Shown here: one piece after another, positions 46,126 through 58,745 of the stretch
Position numbering within the stretch: position 1 is the stretch's first letter
Layout of the letters: each line of letters begins with the position of its first letter
Source: Odiellus spinosus
Lineage: Eukaryota > Arthropoda > Arachnida > Opiliones > Phalangiidae
Direction: 5' to 3'
DNA length: 64,000 nucleotides
Assembly (NCBI GenBank): GCA_963920705.1
Contig: OY987231.1
Span: forward strand, 23,944,200 to 24,008,199
Position numbers and translations under genes: made by a program
The notes under the pieces: model-generated
What the model saw: only the letters and a program-made list of their open reading frames with translations
The model's database searches: none
What the model was told of the DNA's origin: nothing

Positions 46126-49100
46126 TTTTGGTCTAGAAAGAGTTTAAAATAGGCCTTTCAGCCGTCTTTAAATTTAATCCGCCCACTCCAAGCCCAATTC
46201 CATTTCTATATATTTCCGAATTTCCTCTTCTATAAATGCCCAAATTCCAACGAACTTTTGCTTCAAAATAATCGATAAATTATTCCGTTCCGTATAATGT
46301 TCTTCGATAGATGTTCTTTGAATTTTCTTCTTCTTCTCGGAAACGATTAGTAGGAAAATTAGGCTCGTATCGTTGATGGCAAATATCGCTCTATCCCACG
46401 CGATTACTTCTAATATCTTACGCGCCGGTGAAATATATTTATGGTCCGTAGTTGAGCGCTTCCAAACCTAATGGTCGATTTATAAAGGCTATAAGAGGGT
46501 ATTGGGTACCGGGGAGATGAAGGGAGAAGCCCCCGACTCGTTAACCCCGCCGCCGCCAAAAAAAAAAAGAAAGCCACGATATGATCAGTATAGAAAGAAA
46601 TTTAGGGCTTCGAAATATCGTAGAAAAAAAACCCCTTTATAGCCCCAAACTCGAAAGCGTCGTTAGTTTTCATCAACGGAGAAGCTTCGACCCTACGTCT
46701 AACCCAATCAAAGGTCGAGCGTTATACGTACACTGCCCTGAAAATTCGTAAAGTAATGATTCGATTATTGAGATAATTGAGTCAAGTACGCGGGGATCCA
46801 GGGGGGGGGGCGAAGGGGGCCCGGGGGGTGGACCCCCTCAATGAGAATTTCCAGCTTAAAAAGGTCATCGAGGATTACGAGGGACTATTAGGATTGATTA
46901 ACGGGGCGTGCCATTATGACGACCTGTAAAGAATAACTCGAGAAATACATTTTGCGTTTTTTATCAAATTTCGTTATCGAAAACTTAAAGGGAACCTATC
47001 GATTTTTTTAGGGGAAATATGGCGTCACATTTTATAGGCTTGTATATAAAATAATGGAATTTAAAAGACGAGATTTGATTGGCTCGTATCCCCTTCTTTT
47101 TCGAAGTCAGTTCCAAATTGATAAGTACCGTTTTTTTTTCGCGCAATTTAATCGAGACCGTGTTTTTGTGGTATAATTATTTAAGAAATCTAAAATTAAG
47201 TTATGGCGCGTATTAATCCCGATTTGCTTCAGTCTCCCTTTAACTTTAAATGTCCCTAATAATCAACCGTGAAAATAATATTAATTAATCGAATATCCTC
47301 CTTCATTCGGGGACTTTTATTCGTTTTAAGGAAATCTCGGATGTTGTCGCGCTCCGTGATTGATATTCCAGTAACGACCGTCCTTTTTCCGGACAAAAAT
47401 AAGGAAAGAAGTAAAGGAACCGCGTTCGACAAACAAAAAAATCAAAGCTTTTAAAAGCAACAGCGCCGATAAAGTGTTAAATTCCCCCCTTATACTCTCC
47501 GAGAGCTAGATAATGTCTTTTATCTAAGAAAACTTCTCGCTCCCATCGCGAAACGTCAAAGAGAAACGCGATTAAGACTAACGCGCCCGATTTAAACTAA
47601 AACACCGACGCTTAAAGACCATATACTTTAGAACGGCCATTCGATTCACTCGCGAAATTCAACGTCATCGAATCCCTACCGCGTAATAATCCCATCTCAG
47701 TTTCAGCGTAAACTCTTAAGCTAGGTTCCCACTTGACCGAAAACTAGAACCACTATCTGCGCCAAAAAATGCGTCTTACAAGCTTTAGATTCTCACTGTT
47801 GATTGGGCGTGCGGTTGAAACTTTTTCATTCGCTCTCTTTCGAGCTTGTTATTTAATAATTCCAGTCTCTTTTATACCCTTTAAAAACCACCAAATTTTC
47901 TAATAGTAATTAGATTATTTCTAAAAAAATGTTCGCGAAGGCCCCGATTTCCAATTTCCACCACCCGGAAAAGCTTTTCAAAGATAGTGTGAACGCGCTC
48001 CTTTAGATAGATAAATTGGCCAGACCGTAGCTAACTAGCGACTCTAATCAAAAAGGTTAAAGCTTCGAGCATTTATACCATTTAAAGGAAAACTAGGAAA
48101 GTGATTTTGAACGAACATCGAGAATCGAAGTATTTTTTTTTTTTTTTGTTTCCAAGAGATAGGATTTGTTATTTACTTTACCGCTTAGTATTTGATCGGT
48201 GTAATCTTTATCTTTAAGATAAACACGCTTTATAACGAAAGATAAAATAGATAAAAACCCAAATTTGAAGATTATCCTCGAGGTTTTACTCATCAAAAAT
48301 GAGATTGAGTTTCAAAGTTCTGTTTGAATGATTAAAACTATCTGTAAACGGGGTTTCAATGTTTCTATCGCGAACGGGGCTTCCGTTTCACTTTTCTCAC
48401 GATATTATGTGACAAGGGGACGTTGATGGGGATCACCGCGGAATAGATCCGAGATCTCCTCCACCCCCCTTACACTTTTCCTTCTCCTAAATTCATCCCT
48501 GCACCCTTTCTTCCTGACCATCTCTAAGCCTTATCCCTTTCTCTCGAGTTGTTGTCGGACTCGATTTCTCGAAAAGAGGAGGGTTAAAAGAAAATGACAA
48601 TGGGAGGAGGAGGAGAAATAAAAAAAAAAAGATCGTGTCCTAGCAGCTGCTGCTGGAAGAATGTAAAAAGAAAGGACACGCCAACTTCAAAACCAGAGTG
48701 TAACACGCGATCGTGGAAAATACAATACATACTATCTAAAGATACGCTAGGATCACAAAATATTCCCTAGTTTCTCTAGAAATCAAACAAAGATCAAAAT
48801 CCTTAGTTTTTTAGGTAAAAAAATGATTTTAAATTTTATCCATTCAATGACGTCATAAAGTTGTCACTAAAATATAGATAATTCGTCATTATTGCGGCTC
48901 TTGATAAAGGCGAATAGTCTCCGAAAGTAAATACCGGGCAATTTACAATTTAGATTTTAAAATATAGCCACGAGAATTGTATCCGAACCACCATGGTCTC
49001 GAAAGTGAATGTAAAATTGTTTTTAGAGTATTATTCGTGGATTTAGAAAATGCTAACTCATTAAGAGCGAGAAGATAAAGAGAAAGAGAGGGAGACAGGG

Positions 49101-50576
49101 GGGAGTGGCTTTCTTTCCACTATACCTAGCTGTAATAGAAAGTGCGCGTTTTCACAGGCTCCTTGTTTGACGTAGTTTGGCGCTTTCCGTTCGTGAGATG
49201 GCTATACGGAAAGGTACGGCCGTTTTCCGCCGGATGGATGGATGGATATATTTTCTTCGTCTACGGTTATTCTTTTGGTAAAAGTGGGTCACGCCAATCT
49301 TATTTGATAGTAGGGCTCGCGAACTCCTACCTCCGTCGGTACACGGTCCCGACGGGGAATTCATTCCAACAACTCGATTCTCCTTGGAAAAGGGGGTCAA
49401 CTCCGCGCCGTACAAGAGCCGCGAGGAACTATCCGCGAAGGAGACCAAAAAGGAACCTTCGGGGTCTCTCCACCGCGTCTATAGGCGTCGTAAAAGAGGC
49501 GTAGGCCAAGGATTTAACTTTGCGCGGCTTAGTTCTTCGTCGTCAAATATCTACGCTAGGTTTAGTGATAAAACTAACCAATTTTAGCGATAGGAATCCT
49601 TTTAGCGTAGAAAACCATTAGCGATCCTTTATGGCTCTGATTAAGGTAGTTTTGAAAGAAGGTTACGAATAAAACTCCGCGGGAACGTAGAGGAAGTCGC
49701 TAAAATTAACGTAATTTTACCGTACGAATTTACGCTAAATGATTTGTATTTTAATTTCCGTGATTTTAAATGAGTAATTTTAAACGCGATACGTCTAGGA
49801 TCCTCTCCTTCGAAGATAACTCCTCCCAGGGCTAAGTATACGGGGCATCGCCTGTGCCAAGGGGACCTAAAACTCGAATAGCATTCGCTTTCATCGATCC
49901 ATCCCGCCGCGGCCAAGAATCGAGAGAGAGAGAGAGAGATGAAAAGAGCGGGAAGCGAAAGGGGGAAATCACCATCTATATATTCTCCTACCGTTCTCTC
50001 TCTCTCTCTCTACATCGTGGTCTCTCCGCGGGCTGAAATAGGATAAAAGATGCCCGATATAAAGGGCCGACTCTAACAAAGGCTATTCTTTCCACGTCCC
50101 AGACTTCCTCTATAAACGGGCGTCCAAAAAAAAAAACTCCCTTCCTTTAATTCTAAACGAAAGAAACGAAATTTTGGTAATTACTAGAATCGTTTTATAA
50201 GGAGTTTTCGTTCGTTTCGACGAATCAATTTTAACGAGCGTTTAAAATCCATTCTCCATCCCGGCGCGAAATAAATGGATCGATCAATGAAACGATACTC
50301 CATCTATAGTCCGCCGATTCTAAGCCTATTTCGTCCGTGCATTGTTACGAGGCGACGTAGATCTCATTTTGGGCCAAATTTAAAATAATTCATTTAATTG
50401 ACGCTGTCATCGTTATTTTTGATGGAAAATTACTCTTTTTCATACTATGGGGTGAAAAAATCTACTCGTAAAATATTACGCAACTTGGATGACTAATTTT
50501 TAAAATAAAATGGAGAAAACTTAATTGAACTTTACTTTCAATACGAAAGACAGCTAAGCCTAAAATTAAAACCTAA
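46126..50576. other. No gene seen
   Basis: The stretch holds a G-rich tract (46801-46827), a TCCCTTTAA word at about 47233, a T-run (48134), TGACGTCA at 48848, and a GA run (49921) facing a CT run (49996) that could pair as a hairpin. Frames of 120, 98 and 91 codons near 49142-49916 lie on opposing strands in CpG-rich sequence where stops are rare. None resembles a known protein. Confidence 0.35.
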
Positions 50577-50583
50577 GTTTTAT

Positions 50584-50864
50584 CAAGGAGGATCAGAGAA
50601 GGAGAGGAAATGTGGGGCTGCGTTGAGTTAGAGAGAGAAGAGCCAACCTCCCACTCGGGTGGAAAGGGGGGATAGGAAATTCTCGAGGTAAACTGTTGTC
50701 ACGTGGTCGCTAGCTAGCGCGTCTCATAAAGGATTCGTTTTACCCACGCGACAACATTTTACCACGAAACGTCTCTACCCCCGTTCTCCCAGAGTGGGAG
50801 TTTAGGCCGACGCAGTAGGAACCGCGCCGTCCCCACATTTCCTCTCCTTCTCTGATCCTCCTTG
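50584..50864. mobile_element. Foldback MITE with 7-bp TSD (family C), copy 3
   Basis: The ends CAAGGAGGATCAGAGAAGGA and its exact complement are flanked by an exact 7-bp repeat GTTTTAT at 50577-50583 and 50865-50871. Length is 281 bp, as in copy 1, and the two are nearly identical once one is inverted, so both look recent. It is non-coding. Confidence 0.85.
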
Positions 50865-50871
50865 GTTTTAT

Positions 50872-51698
50872 CGCCTTTATTTTCGAACTGTAAGTTTGAA
50901 ATACGGTATATCACGTGTCGGAATTATTGGCTAAATAAATGTCACGTGACCAATGTAGAGTATCCGTAATATTTGGTTTCCAAAAGATATATTGACTATA
51001 AAAAATTCTGTCATTTTTAATGATCTTTTCTCAAATGCTACTCGATAAATTGGTGACAGCCGATTTAACGAAGACATTTTGAACGAAATCACCTCGAAAG
51101 CAGTCTTGAAAATAGAAGAGCTTTCTTAAAAAATGAATTAAACCATATATCTACCAATACATACGAAGTTAATAGAGGCTTAGATGCAAAATTCATTTTA
51201 AACCCGACGTAAAATTCCAAAGATACTTAGCCACGCTTATTTTACGTTACGTTTTATCAAGTCAAGGTTTGAACTCTCGATTGATTTGAAAACTAAATCT
51301 GGCTCTAGTGTTTACCTGGTTTAGTTTGTTTAGGGGGGGGGGGGGTTTAAAGCGGATGTATTTTATCTTTATTCTTAGGTATACGGGACCGATAGTCTCG
51401 GGAGTGCGGGGCTCTAATAAAGTTTACGGCCTAAGAAATATAAATTCCTTTTCGAATGCGCTATCCCTATCTCTCCTCCATCCATCCCAGACTCTTTTTA
51501 TTCTTCCTCTTCTCCCATTGGTTATTGATTTTTATTTTCGACGAGGGATGGTGGATGGGTGGTTTAGGATTTCTTAAAACGAGGTACCTGGGAGCGTTTT
51601 TTCCGCTCCAAATTGGAACTCGATAGATTTTGCTATTGGAATTTTTTTTTTCTTTTCTTATTCACGAACCTCGTTTTTCTTTTTCTTTCTTCGTTTAG
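50872..51698. other. End of the putative 33-kb intron
   Basis: A+T-rich sequence, a 13-base G-run at about 51331, then a long pyrimidine tract at 51640-51696 leading to the acceptor TTCGTTTAG at 51698. Nothing else is recognised. Confidence 0.4.
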
Positions 51699-51794
51699 TC
51701 GCTTCCCCGGAATTGAGTGCCGCCATTTCTGTACCTTCTCAAGAAAGAAACGATTTTTCCGAGTCTACGATTCAACTCGGAGAAGATACCACAG
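51699..51794 (+). CDS. Putative second exon of a secretory protein
   Basis: A strong pyrimidine tract ends CTTCGTTTAG|TCGC. The exon is 96 nt and closes with CCACAG|GTAGGA. Entered in phase 1 from the exon at 18583, it reads SPELSAAISVPSQERNDF then SESTIQLGEDTT after the predicted cleavage site, and leaves in phase 1. The mature segment is Ser/Thr/Glu-rich and lacks cysteines, as in the N-terminus of a secreted precursor or a receptor ectodomain. No family is recognised. A second frame is also open in this exon (Arg- and Cys-rich), so the frame choice rests on the signal peptide. Confidence 0.4.
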
Positions 51795-54700
51795 GTAGGA
51801 ATTTTTTTTTATTTATATTGAAAGTAAATTTTATTTTTTAAATTTAAAATTAATATTAAATCGGATGTTCCGGTAAGATTTCTTGATAAGTTTAGACGCT
51901 AAATACGAATTGTTTCAATATTTCACTTTCCCTTTAAGTAATCTCTCCAATAAGACAAACCAATCGCGAATAATTTAAAACTCAACCCGAAGAAAGACCC
52001 AAACGTCCCGTAGATAATGAGAATGTTTTGACAAAAACACTAATATTAGATTAACGAGAAATTTCCGGTTAATCCCAATTAATCGCTAAATTAGCTGATA
52101 ATTTATAATCCGAGTCCCGCTCGAAGTAGATGGCGCGACAGTCGCGTTAATTACGTAGAAGTATGGAAAGGAGTAGTTAATTGTAGGGAAATTTAAAGAC
52201 CGGAAATATAACAGACACTATACAATGTTTTCGCGCTTATTCCAAATATCCGTAATATTTTTTCATTCACGCCTGAATGTCAGCTTCGTACTGAACTTCG
52301 CCGCTCTTTGGGGAAAACGTTTTTACAGGGGTTAGGTAGAAAATACATTATTGACCTCAACCCTAGATGTTGGCTTTTATCAAATAGCAATTTTTAAAAT
52401 ATCCAGCTTTTAAAATTAATTATTATTTTAAATTTAAATATAGTTTAAACTTTTTTATCCAAGGCCATATCCCTCTCAAATAATATTTTGGGATAAGTTG
52501 CCATTTTCGGATAAAAACGGATAAGTTAATCCCTTCGCTTAAAGCCTTAAACTTATAGAGTTATCTAAATTTAATCCGGTAGATCTATCATTGGATTAAT
52601 AAAAGTTGAACAAATTCCGAACACGCGACATAAAACAAGTTTTCCGCGGGTTTACCGATAAGATATTCGAAATGATTCCTCGCGATTTATTGTCTATCGC
52701 TCTTAATTAAGAAATGACGAAGAAAATGCGAATTTGATTACCGAAGCCTTGGCGAAATTTTCAACCCTATTACCCTTTCCCCTCTCCTTCTTAGCCGAGA
52801 GATGTTTTTCTTTAACGCTCTAAAGATTCGTCGGTTTCTCTTCTTATCAGCTCGGATGGCCGCAAATTTTAGTACGATACCCCCATTTTTTTTTTTCCTT
52901 AGTTAATTTATTTATTTTTGAGCTCTGAGCCATCTCGTATTAAACTCTTCTCTTAAAACCGTGAATTTTTTTCTTCTTAGTCGACGCGGAATCGGGTAAC
53001 GCGATTAGGGAGTTTGAATAAATACTCCGCCAGTTTAAATTAGATTATTTTTAATTAATGAGCTTCAAACGTTTCAAAATAGAAATACATTTTGCCGTAG
53101 GAAAAAATTTCAAAGCGACTATAGGAAAACATGTTTTTTTTTATCACGGTTGATTCTCATTCATTCTAACACGTGATACTATACTATAGTGATGTAACGC
53201 GTTATTTTCAATTTAAAAATAAAGAACGACAATCTTAGAAGGTCGTATTTTTTCGCGTTGACAACGAGCTTCGATATAAATATATCGTCATCCTTTCCAA
53301 GGATCTAACTCCCATACAGTCTCCGCTTTTTAATGGTTCTAGGCCGAGAGAAGAGCTCTTTTTCCCAGAAATTATGAACTTTAGCGAAATAAGGTTTAAA
53401 ATTGGGTTGAATGCCTGGCTTTTCCCTCGAGATTTTTAAGGCTGACGCGTAATTTCAAAAACCGAGACAATTCTAACGATTACGAGTGACCACCAATTAC
53501 TGAAAAGGCTAATTATGTCGCGAACACTCGCTGATTTCCCGCTAAAACCAAACCCCGCGGGTTCCAAATGAATTGGCGCAAGTGGGAAAGAGACGAGAGA
53601 TAGAGAGGGGGAGAGGGGGGGGGGGCAAGCCTCGGTTAATTTGGTGGCGAAAGGCGAAACCAAACTTGGCTCGAATCTCCCTTATATTAAATTCCGATGA
53701 AAACTAACGTTTCGTTAAAAACAAAAGCCGCGTATATTTTCTATTCGTACGAGATTTGACGGTTTCAGAGTTAGAAGAGGGCGTTCGAGTTGTCTTTTAT
53801 ACTATTTCCCCTCTTATTTCCGGCGACCGTACACCTAGGAGCGCGCGCGTATAGGGGGTCAACTGACCCCAAACTAGTCGGCAAAATTTGGAAGCAAAAT
53901 TCTACAAAGATATAGGGTTGCGCGCTGAAAATTAAAACTAACCCATCCGACTTAAAACTCGCTGACCCCTAAGGCCAGGCGGATTGACCTCAAAATTTTA
54001 CAATCTGACCTTTCCAAAATGGAACCCACTTTTAAATCTTTACGCTATCAATTGAAAATGAAGTTATTATAGACCTAGGTATAGTTTCTTTTGGCATCCA
54101 CCAAAATAACATTCCTGGTGCTCGGCATTTAGACTCGATTGTCTCCACCCTTTTTATTCTTGGTCATGGTCTACCTTCGAATCTCGTCGCGATCTGGGCC
54201 ATCTAGATTGAAGACTCTTCCTATCCGTATACAGCTCGTAGTTGGTACCGGGTAATGGCCAGAGTTTCGGGTTTTTATATATATAGGTAGCCTTGGGTTC
54301 TCCGCTCGAAAAGAGCCGAAAGACATTGGCCGCTCTATTTTGTTTGATGGCATTTTCCTTTTCCTCCCTCCCTCCTCAATTCCATCCGCAGCTACGTTTT
54401 TTTTGGGGGGTTCTCGGTCCATCTTTAAGATCTCCATTGTTTTAAAAAGGAGGGGGGAGCGAACTGAGAAGAGGGGCGAAGGAGGGGTTGTCTCGATGGT
54501 CGCTCCGGAGTTCTAGGTAATTTGGAAGAAGAGGGATTTAAGATCCAGGGGTGGGCGGCAACTGGATACCCTTATTTCACGTCGTCTTTAGTTCGAGTGG
54601 AAGCGAGTGTAGTTAGAACGAGGCTCGTTTACTGGAAAGACCATTGATGGAGTTCCATTACCAAACTATAAACTGACGCGTTAATGTTTTTTGCGAGAAA

Positions 54701-56198
54701 GAGAGAGAGAGGAGACTCGGGGGAGATGGAGAGAGGGGGGGGGGTCCCTTTTGATGGTATAGGTCCGAAGCTATGGGGATCAATCGCCCCCTCCCCCTCG
54801 TCTTTTTTATTTTTGACACTTTACCGACAACAGCGGGCAACTTTTAACCGTTTCATTTTTAACAAACTTGAGAGTATTTCTCCCCTTCGGCCATTTCTCT
54901 CGGTCCTTTTATATTTAATAAAGCCGCGAAGATTTCCGTAGCTATATTTGTAAACGCATATTAATAATTGAACAAATTCTAAAATATAATCCTTTAGCCT
55001 AAATCCAAAATAAATAAATCGACGAAAAACTTGACTTCCCGCCTTTACCCGTAGATAAGACCTTGTTTAAAGGGAGAATGCGGCCTAGTAACGAATCATT
55101 TTTAAATAGGCGTAATACAATGGTAAAACAAAAAAATATAAACTATAAATAAATTTAAAACTAGCCCGAAAAATAGGCTTAGCTAGATACGCGAAGATCA
55201 TACGTATTTCTTAGCCTCGATGTGTCAGCGACCAATCAGCGAAGGCCTCGTCTTTAAGGCGAGATCTTCGCCAATAACGTTGGATTGATCTCTGACCCTT
55301 CAATATTTAATATAACCGGTAAAATAATATTTTATTGGCACTTCATTTTATTAAAATGTAAAAAGTCTAAAGTGTACGTGGCGAAAAGACGAAGATTATT
55401 CTTGAAGCTGAGCCTTTTCACCCGCAAAAGTGGAATTGACGATAATATAAATTCCGACTTCGTCCCAACTTCGAAAAAAGGCAACATCTTCGGTAGAAAC
55501 GGGTTCTATTTAACGGCTGTTTTTTTTAGTTTCGAGGTTGGAAAAAGTATAGAAAATCCTATACTTTTGAACCAAGCTTGAAAAAAGGCAACATCTTCGG
55601 TACAAACGGGTGCATTTTAACGCCTCTTTTATCCCTTTCCAAGATTATTTTATAAAAAAAAAAAAGGTTTAATAGGACGAAGTAACGTCTCGAAATGTAA
55701 GGAGTTTTTAAGCCTAGGTCCGATGTTGAAAACTGAAAACTGACTGAATCTATTCTCTATATTTTTTATCGATGGAAAGCGAATAAAATTGGCTCTCGTA
55801 AAAGCGAGATGTTATTGAACGGTCGAGCCGCGAACCACTATACGAAGCTATAAACTAAGCCCAAAATATAAAATTCAAGCCCATTTTATCCATACGCTAT
55901 ATCGCGACTTCGCAATTCCACGAAAACGTATATATATATATATTGCTTAGGGAAAGTATTTGGCCTTTTCGATTGGGGGCGAGTGTTAGGTCGTACATTC
56001 TATCTTCTCGTCTAAAAATAAATTTCCTTAATGGTTATTGGCTCCTTAACTAAAGTGGGCGCGACCTAAAATCGATGTAGTTCATTTTCTAAAGCCTGAA
56101 AACTTCAACCGCGTATCCATTGATGAATAAAATGTTTTTTCTTCTAACTATAGAGATCCTTATATTTATATATACGGAAAGTTTTACTCTACTTCTCT
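51795..56198. other. Downstream of the second exon; candidate terminal exon
   Basis: A very good acceptor, TTTTTTTCTTCTTAG|TC, at 52980-52981 continues in phase from 51794 and gives VDAESGNAIREFE then TAA. This would end a 56-residue precursor. An AATAAA overlaps that stop. Otherwise the stretch is non-coding: T-runs, a G-run (53620), GA-rich text near 54700, a family F end at 55066, and a repeated AAGGCAACATCTTCGGTA at 55478 and 55576. Confidence 0.3.
55066..55356. mobile_element. TTTAAAGGG-ended MITE (family F)
   Basis: The left end TTTAAAGGGAGAATGCGGCC is followed by TTTTTAAATAGGCGTAAT and AAAATAGGCTTAGCTAG. An inner stem pairs CAGCGACCAATCAGCG with family words at the other copies. The right end, around GGCACTTCATTTTATT, is approximate. 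It is non-coding. Confidence 0.45.
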
Positions 56199-56652
56199 CA
56201 AAAGTCTATAATTTTATTCCATAAAAGTCAACAACACCCCGTAGCTTAAAGACTTAGGATTACTTCTGGCTCAACCTCCAGCCATTCTCTCGCCTCGCTA
56301 CTCAAGGGGAAGCTCAGAAGGTGAACCCACTTCCAGTTTAACAGGCAGGCGACAAGCGGAAGAAATCCTAGGCCTTTAATAATATCAGCGAATAACCGAG
56401 GTAAACGTATTAGCCCGTCACTTAAATCTAGTCAAAAAGGTCACGACCCCTGTCTCCCTCGAGTGGTTCGAATTCTTCAAATCTTGGGGAATTTCTTCAA
56501 AGAGTGTCGCTTCCTCCGTCACTATTTATACACGGCGACCGCGGCCGCTAGAGTGTCTCGAATCAGAACCCGCCGATACGTGTACCTTAACATTTTGATG
56601 ATATAACTACGGGGTGTTGTTTACTTTTTTGGAATAAAATAATATACTTTTG
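56199..56652. mobile_element. 454-bp element with 46-bp inverted ends
   Basis: Both ends carry CAAAAGT, then TAT, then ATTTTATTCCA, AAAAGT and AACAACACCCCGTAG in inverted orientation, about 46 bp with four mismatches. The inside is richer in G+C than its surroundings and self-complementary (TAGGATTACTTCTGG with GGAAGAAATCCTA). It has no protein frame. GAGTGGTTCGAATTC resembles a tRNA-type B box, but no tRNA fold is evident. No target duplication or second copy was seen. I class it as a non-autonomous DNA element; the superfamily is unknown. Confidence 0.6.
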
Positions 56653-58400
56653 CTACTAAATCTAGTTTTGAAGCGCGGGTCTGCTATAAATCACGTGACG
56701 CGTTTTTAGTTTACAAACGGTTTGGACAATTATAATACGCGTGAAAATCGTATTCAGAAACTCACCAATGTTTCGAGGTAACAGTCGCGAACTAGATTAG
56801 TTAAGCCTAAATCCGCCAAGAAACTGGAATAATTCTCGAAAAACCAACAAGATCATTGTATTATTAAGCAGTACGATTTAGCAGCCTCAAATAGCAACTT
56901 TGTAAATTAACCGCGAATTGACGACAAATATTTAAATTAGATTTTTTTCCGCGTTTTGTAAAAACAACGGTTTACTCGTATCTGTTAATACGTTTAATAT
57001 GAAGCGTAAAAAAAAATAATATTTTGCTTGTTTTACTCGAGATGACCGTAGTACGGCTTCTTTGAAATTTAAAACCGTCAACGAGATAAAAAGAGAGATG
57101 TTTTTTGAAGCCACTCTTATTTCGTTCGAGGGTCGAGCCTTTTATCTCGAGTGGGGATTAATAATCTCGGAAAATGAAAAAAATAAAAAAATGCCAAAGC
57201 GAAACGGCGTAAATAAAGACCCGGGACAAGTTCTTTTTCCAATTTATGCTAATATTGCGAGCTAGCTAGATAAAAATCGGAGACCCTAAAATTCGATTTA
57301 CATTTTAGTTCGCGTAGGGTGGCTGGTCGCGTCTAGAGAGTCACGATGATGAGGAGATAAGCCAGGAATTGATTCTTAATACGAAACGAAATTTAAAACG
57401 CGACTTAACAAAAGCGAAATTATAAACTCGATGGCTCGAATAATTTACTACAAATATTTATTATCCGATTGGCGTTTAAGGGATATTGAAACGAACAGGA
57501 TATCATTATTCAATCATAGATGGTAGAAAGAAGAGGAGTAGAAGGCCTGGGTTTGAAAGTTTCTACCTTGACAGTTTACATCTCAATTTGCGGTACGCGC
57601 CCCACTTTTTTCTATCACGTGTTGTACGCGCTCGTTATCCCGCCACCGTAAGCGGACGACATATTCTCTACCCCTCTAATTGGTTGCTAAAACCAGCCGC
57701 GGGTCTTCTACTCCTCTTCTATCTACCCATTACGATTCAACGCGGATTCCAATCAAATCCTTCGAGAAATATATCTAACGCGTAGCTTAACCTAATTAAG
57801 TTTTAAATTTAATTTAAATTAAGTATTCCTTTAATTTTGTCTCTGCTTGTAAATAGGTTTCTCGTTTCTTATTGTTAGCTTCGTATCCGTGTCTCGGGAC
57901 GAAATAGACGCTATCTAACCTTTCATCGTTTAAGATAAATATCGAATTTCAATATTTATGGCGACGCGCTCTTAGCCCCTCCCCCTTATACCTTCACTCT
58001 TCTCCACAATCGCTAGAAGATTAGCATTTTCGATCCCTATTACGCGTCATTTGTACGCGTTTTGATAAGAGAATTCCCTCCTCTCCTCTCCACAATAGTC
58101 TAAAATTGCTTTTCGCGTTTCGAAAGCCCCGGCCCATTGTTTCTTCATTTCCCGAAACTAAAACAGGAACTAAAACTCTAGTTCGTCGACTTCGCAAATT
58201 CGCTTTTTCCATCAGAACTTCCACTTTTCTCCCTCGTCATTATTCTAATTTTTCGAGTCGGGTTTCGATCCCCCCCGGCAGTTGGTAAACTGATATTTTC
58301 GAATGGGCGTATAGGTAATCTTGGAAATGGATCAACGTGAAATAGAAATAACCTGGAAATAAAATGGATTTACTGACAGAAATGGGTAGATTGGTCTTCA
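56653..58400. other. No gene seen
   Basis: A+T-rich sequence. The 99-codon frame at 57486-57785 and the 67-codon frame at 57062-57265 resemble nothing I know. A weak acceptor at about 57855 opens a short hydrophobic frame that would also be in phase with 51794, but no good donor follows. Confidence 0.3.
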
Positions 58401-58745
58401 ACCTGGAAATTTCGGGGAAATATTCGTGGAAAATCTTGGAAAAATTGAGGAAATATTTTTGGAAAAACTTGGATAATCGAGGGAAATAATTGTGGAAAAA
58501 CCTGGATAATTGAGGGAAATAATTGTGGAAAAACCTGAATAATTGAGGGAAATAATTGTGGAAAAACCTGGATAATTGAGGGAAATAATTGTGGAAAAGC
58601 CCGGAAATTTGGGGGAAATATTTGCGGAAAAACCTGGAAATTTGGGGGAAATATTTGCGGAAAAGCCAGGAAATTTCGAGAAATTAATTGTGGATAAACC
58701 GGTAAATTTCGGGGAAATAATTGTGGAAAAAGCTGAAAATTTGCG
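58401..58745. repeat. 33-bp minisatellite, about 10 copies
   Basis: The unit is of the type GGAAATAATTGTGGAAAAAC followed by CTGGATAATTGAG, or CTGGAAATTTGGG in other copies. Because 33 is a multiple of three, the minus strand stays open from 58774 to 58370 and would encode 11-residue repeats such as FPQLFPSIIQV and FPQIFPPNFQV. This is probably a consequence of the array. Coding cannot be excluded. Confidence 0.85.

Noticed and set aside
49142-49916. 120-, 98- and 91-codon frames on opposing strands
   Set aside because: Simultaneous openness of both strands points to composition rather than coding.
56455-56480. tRNA-like B box (GGTTCGAATTC) within the 454-bp element
   Set aside because: No matching A box, acceptor stem or anticodon arm at the right distance.
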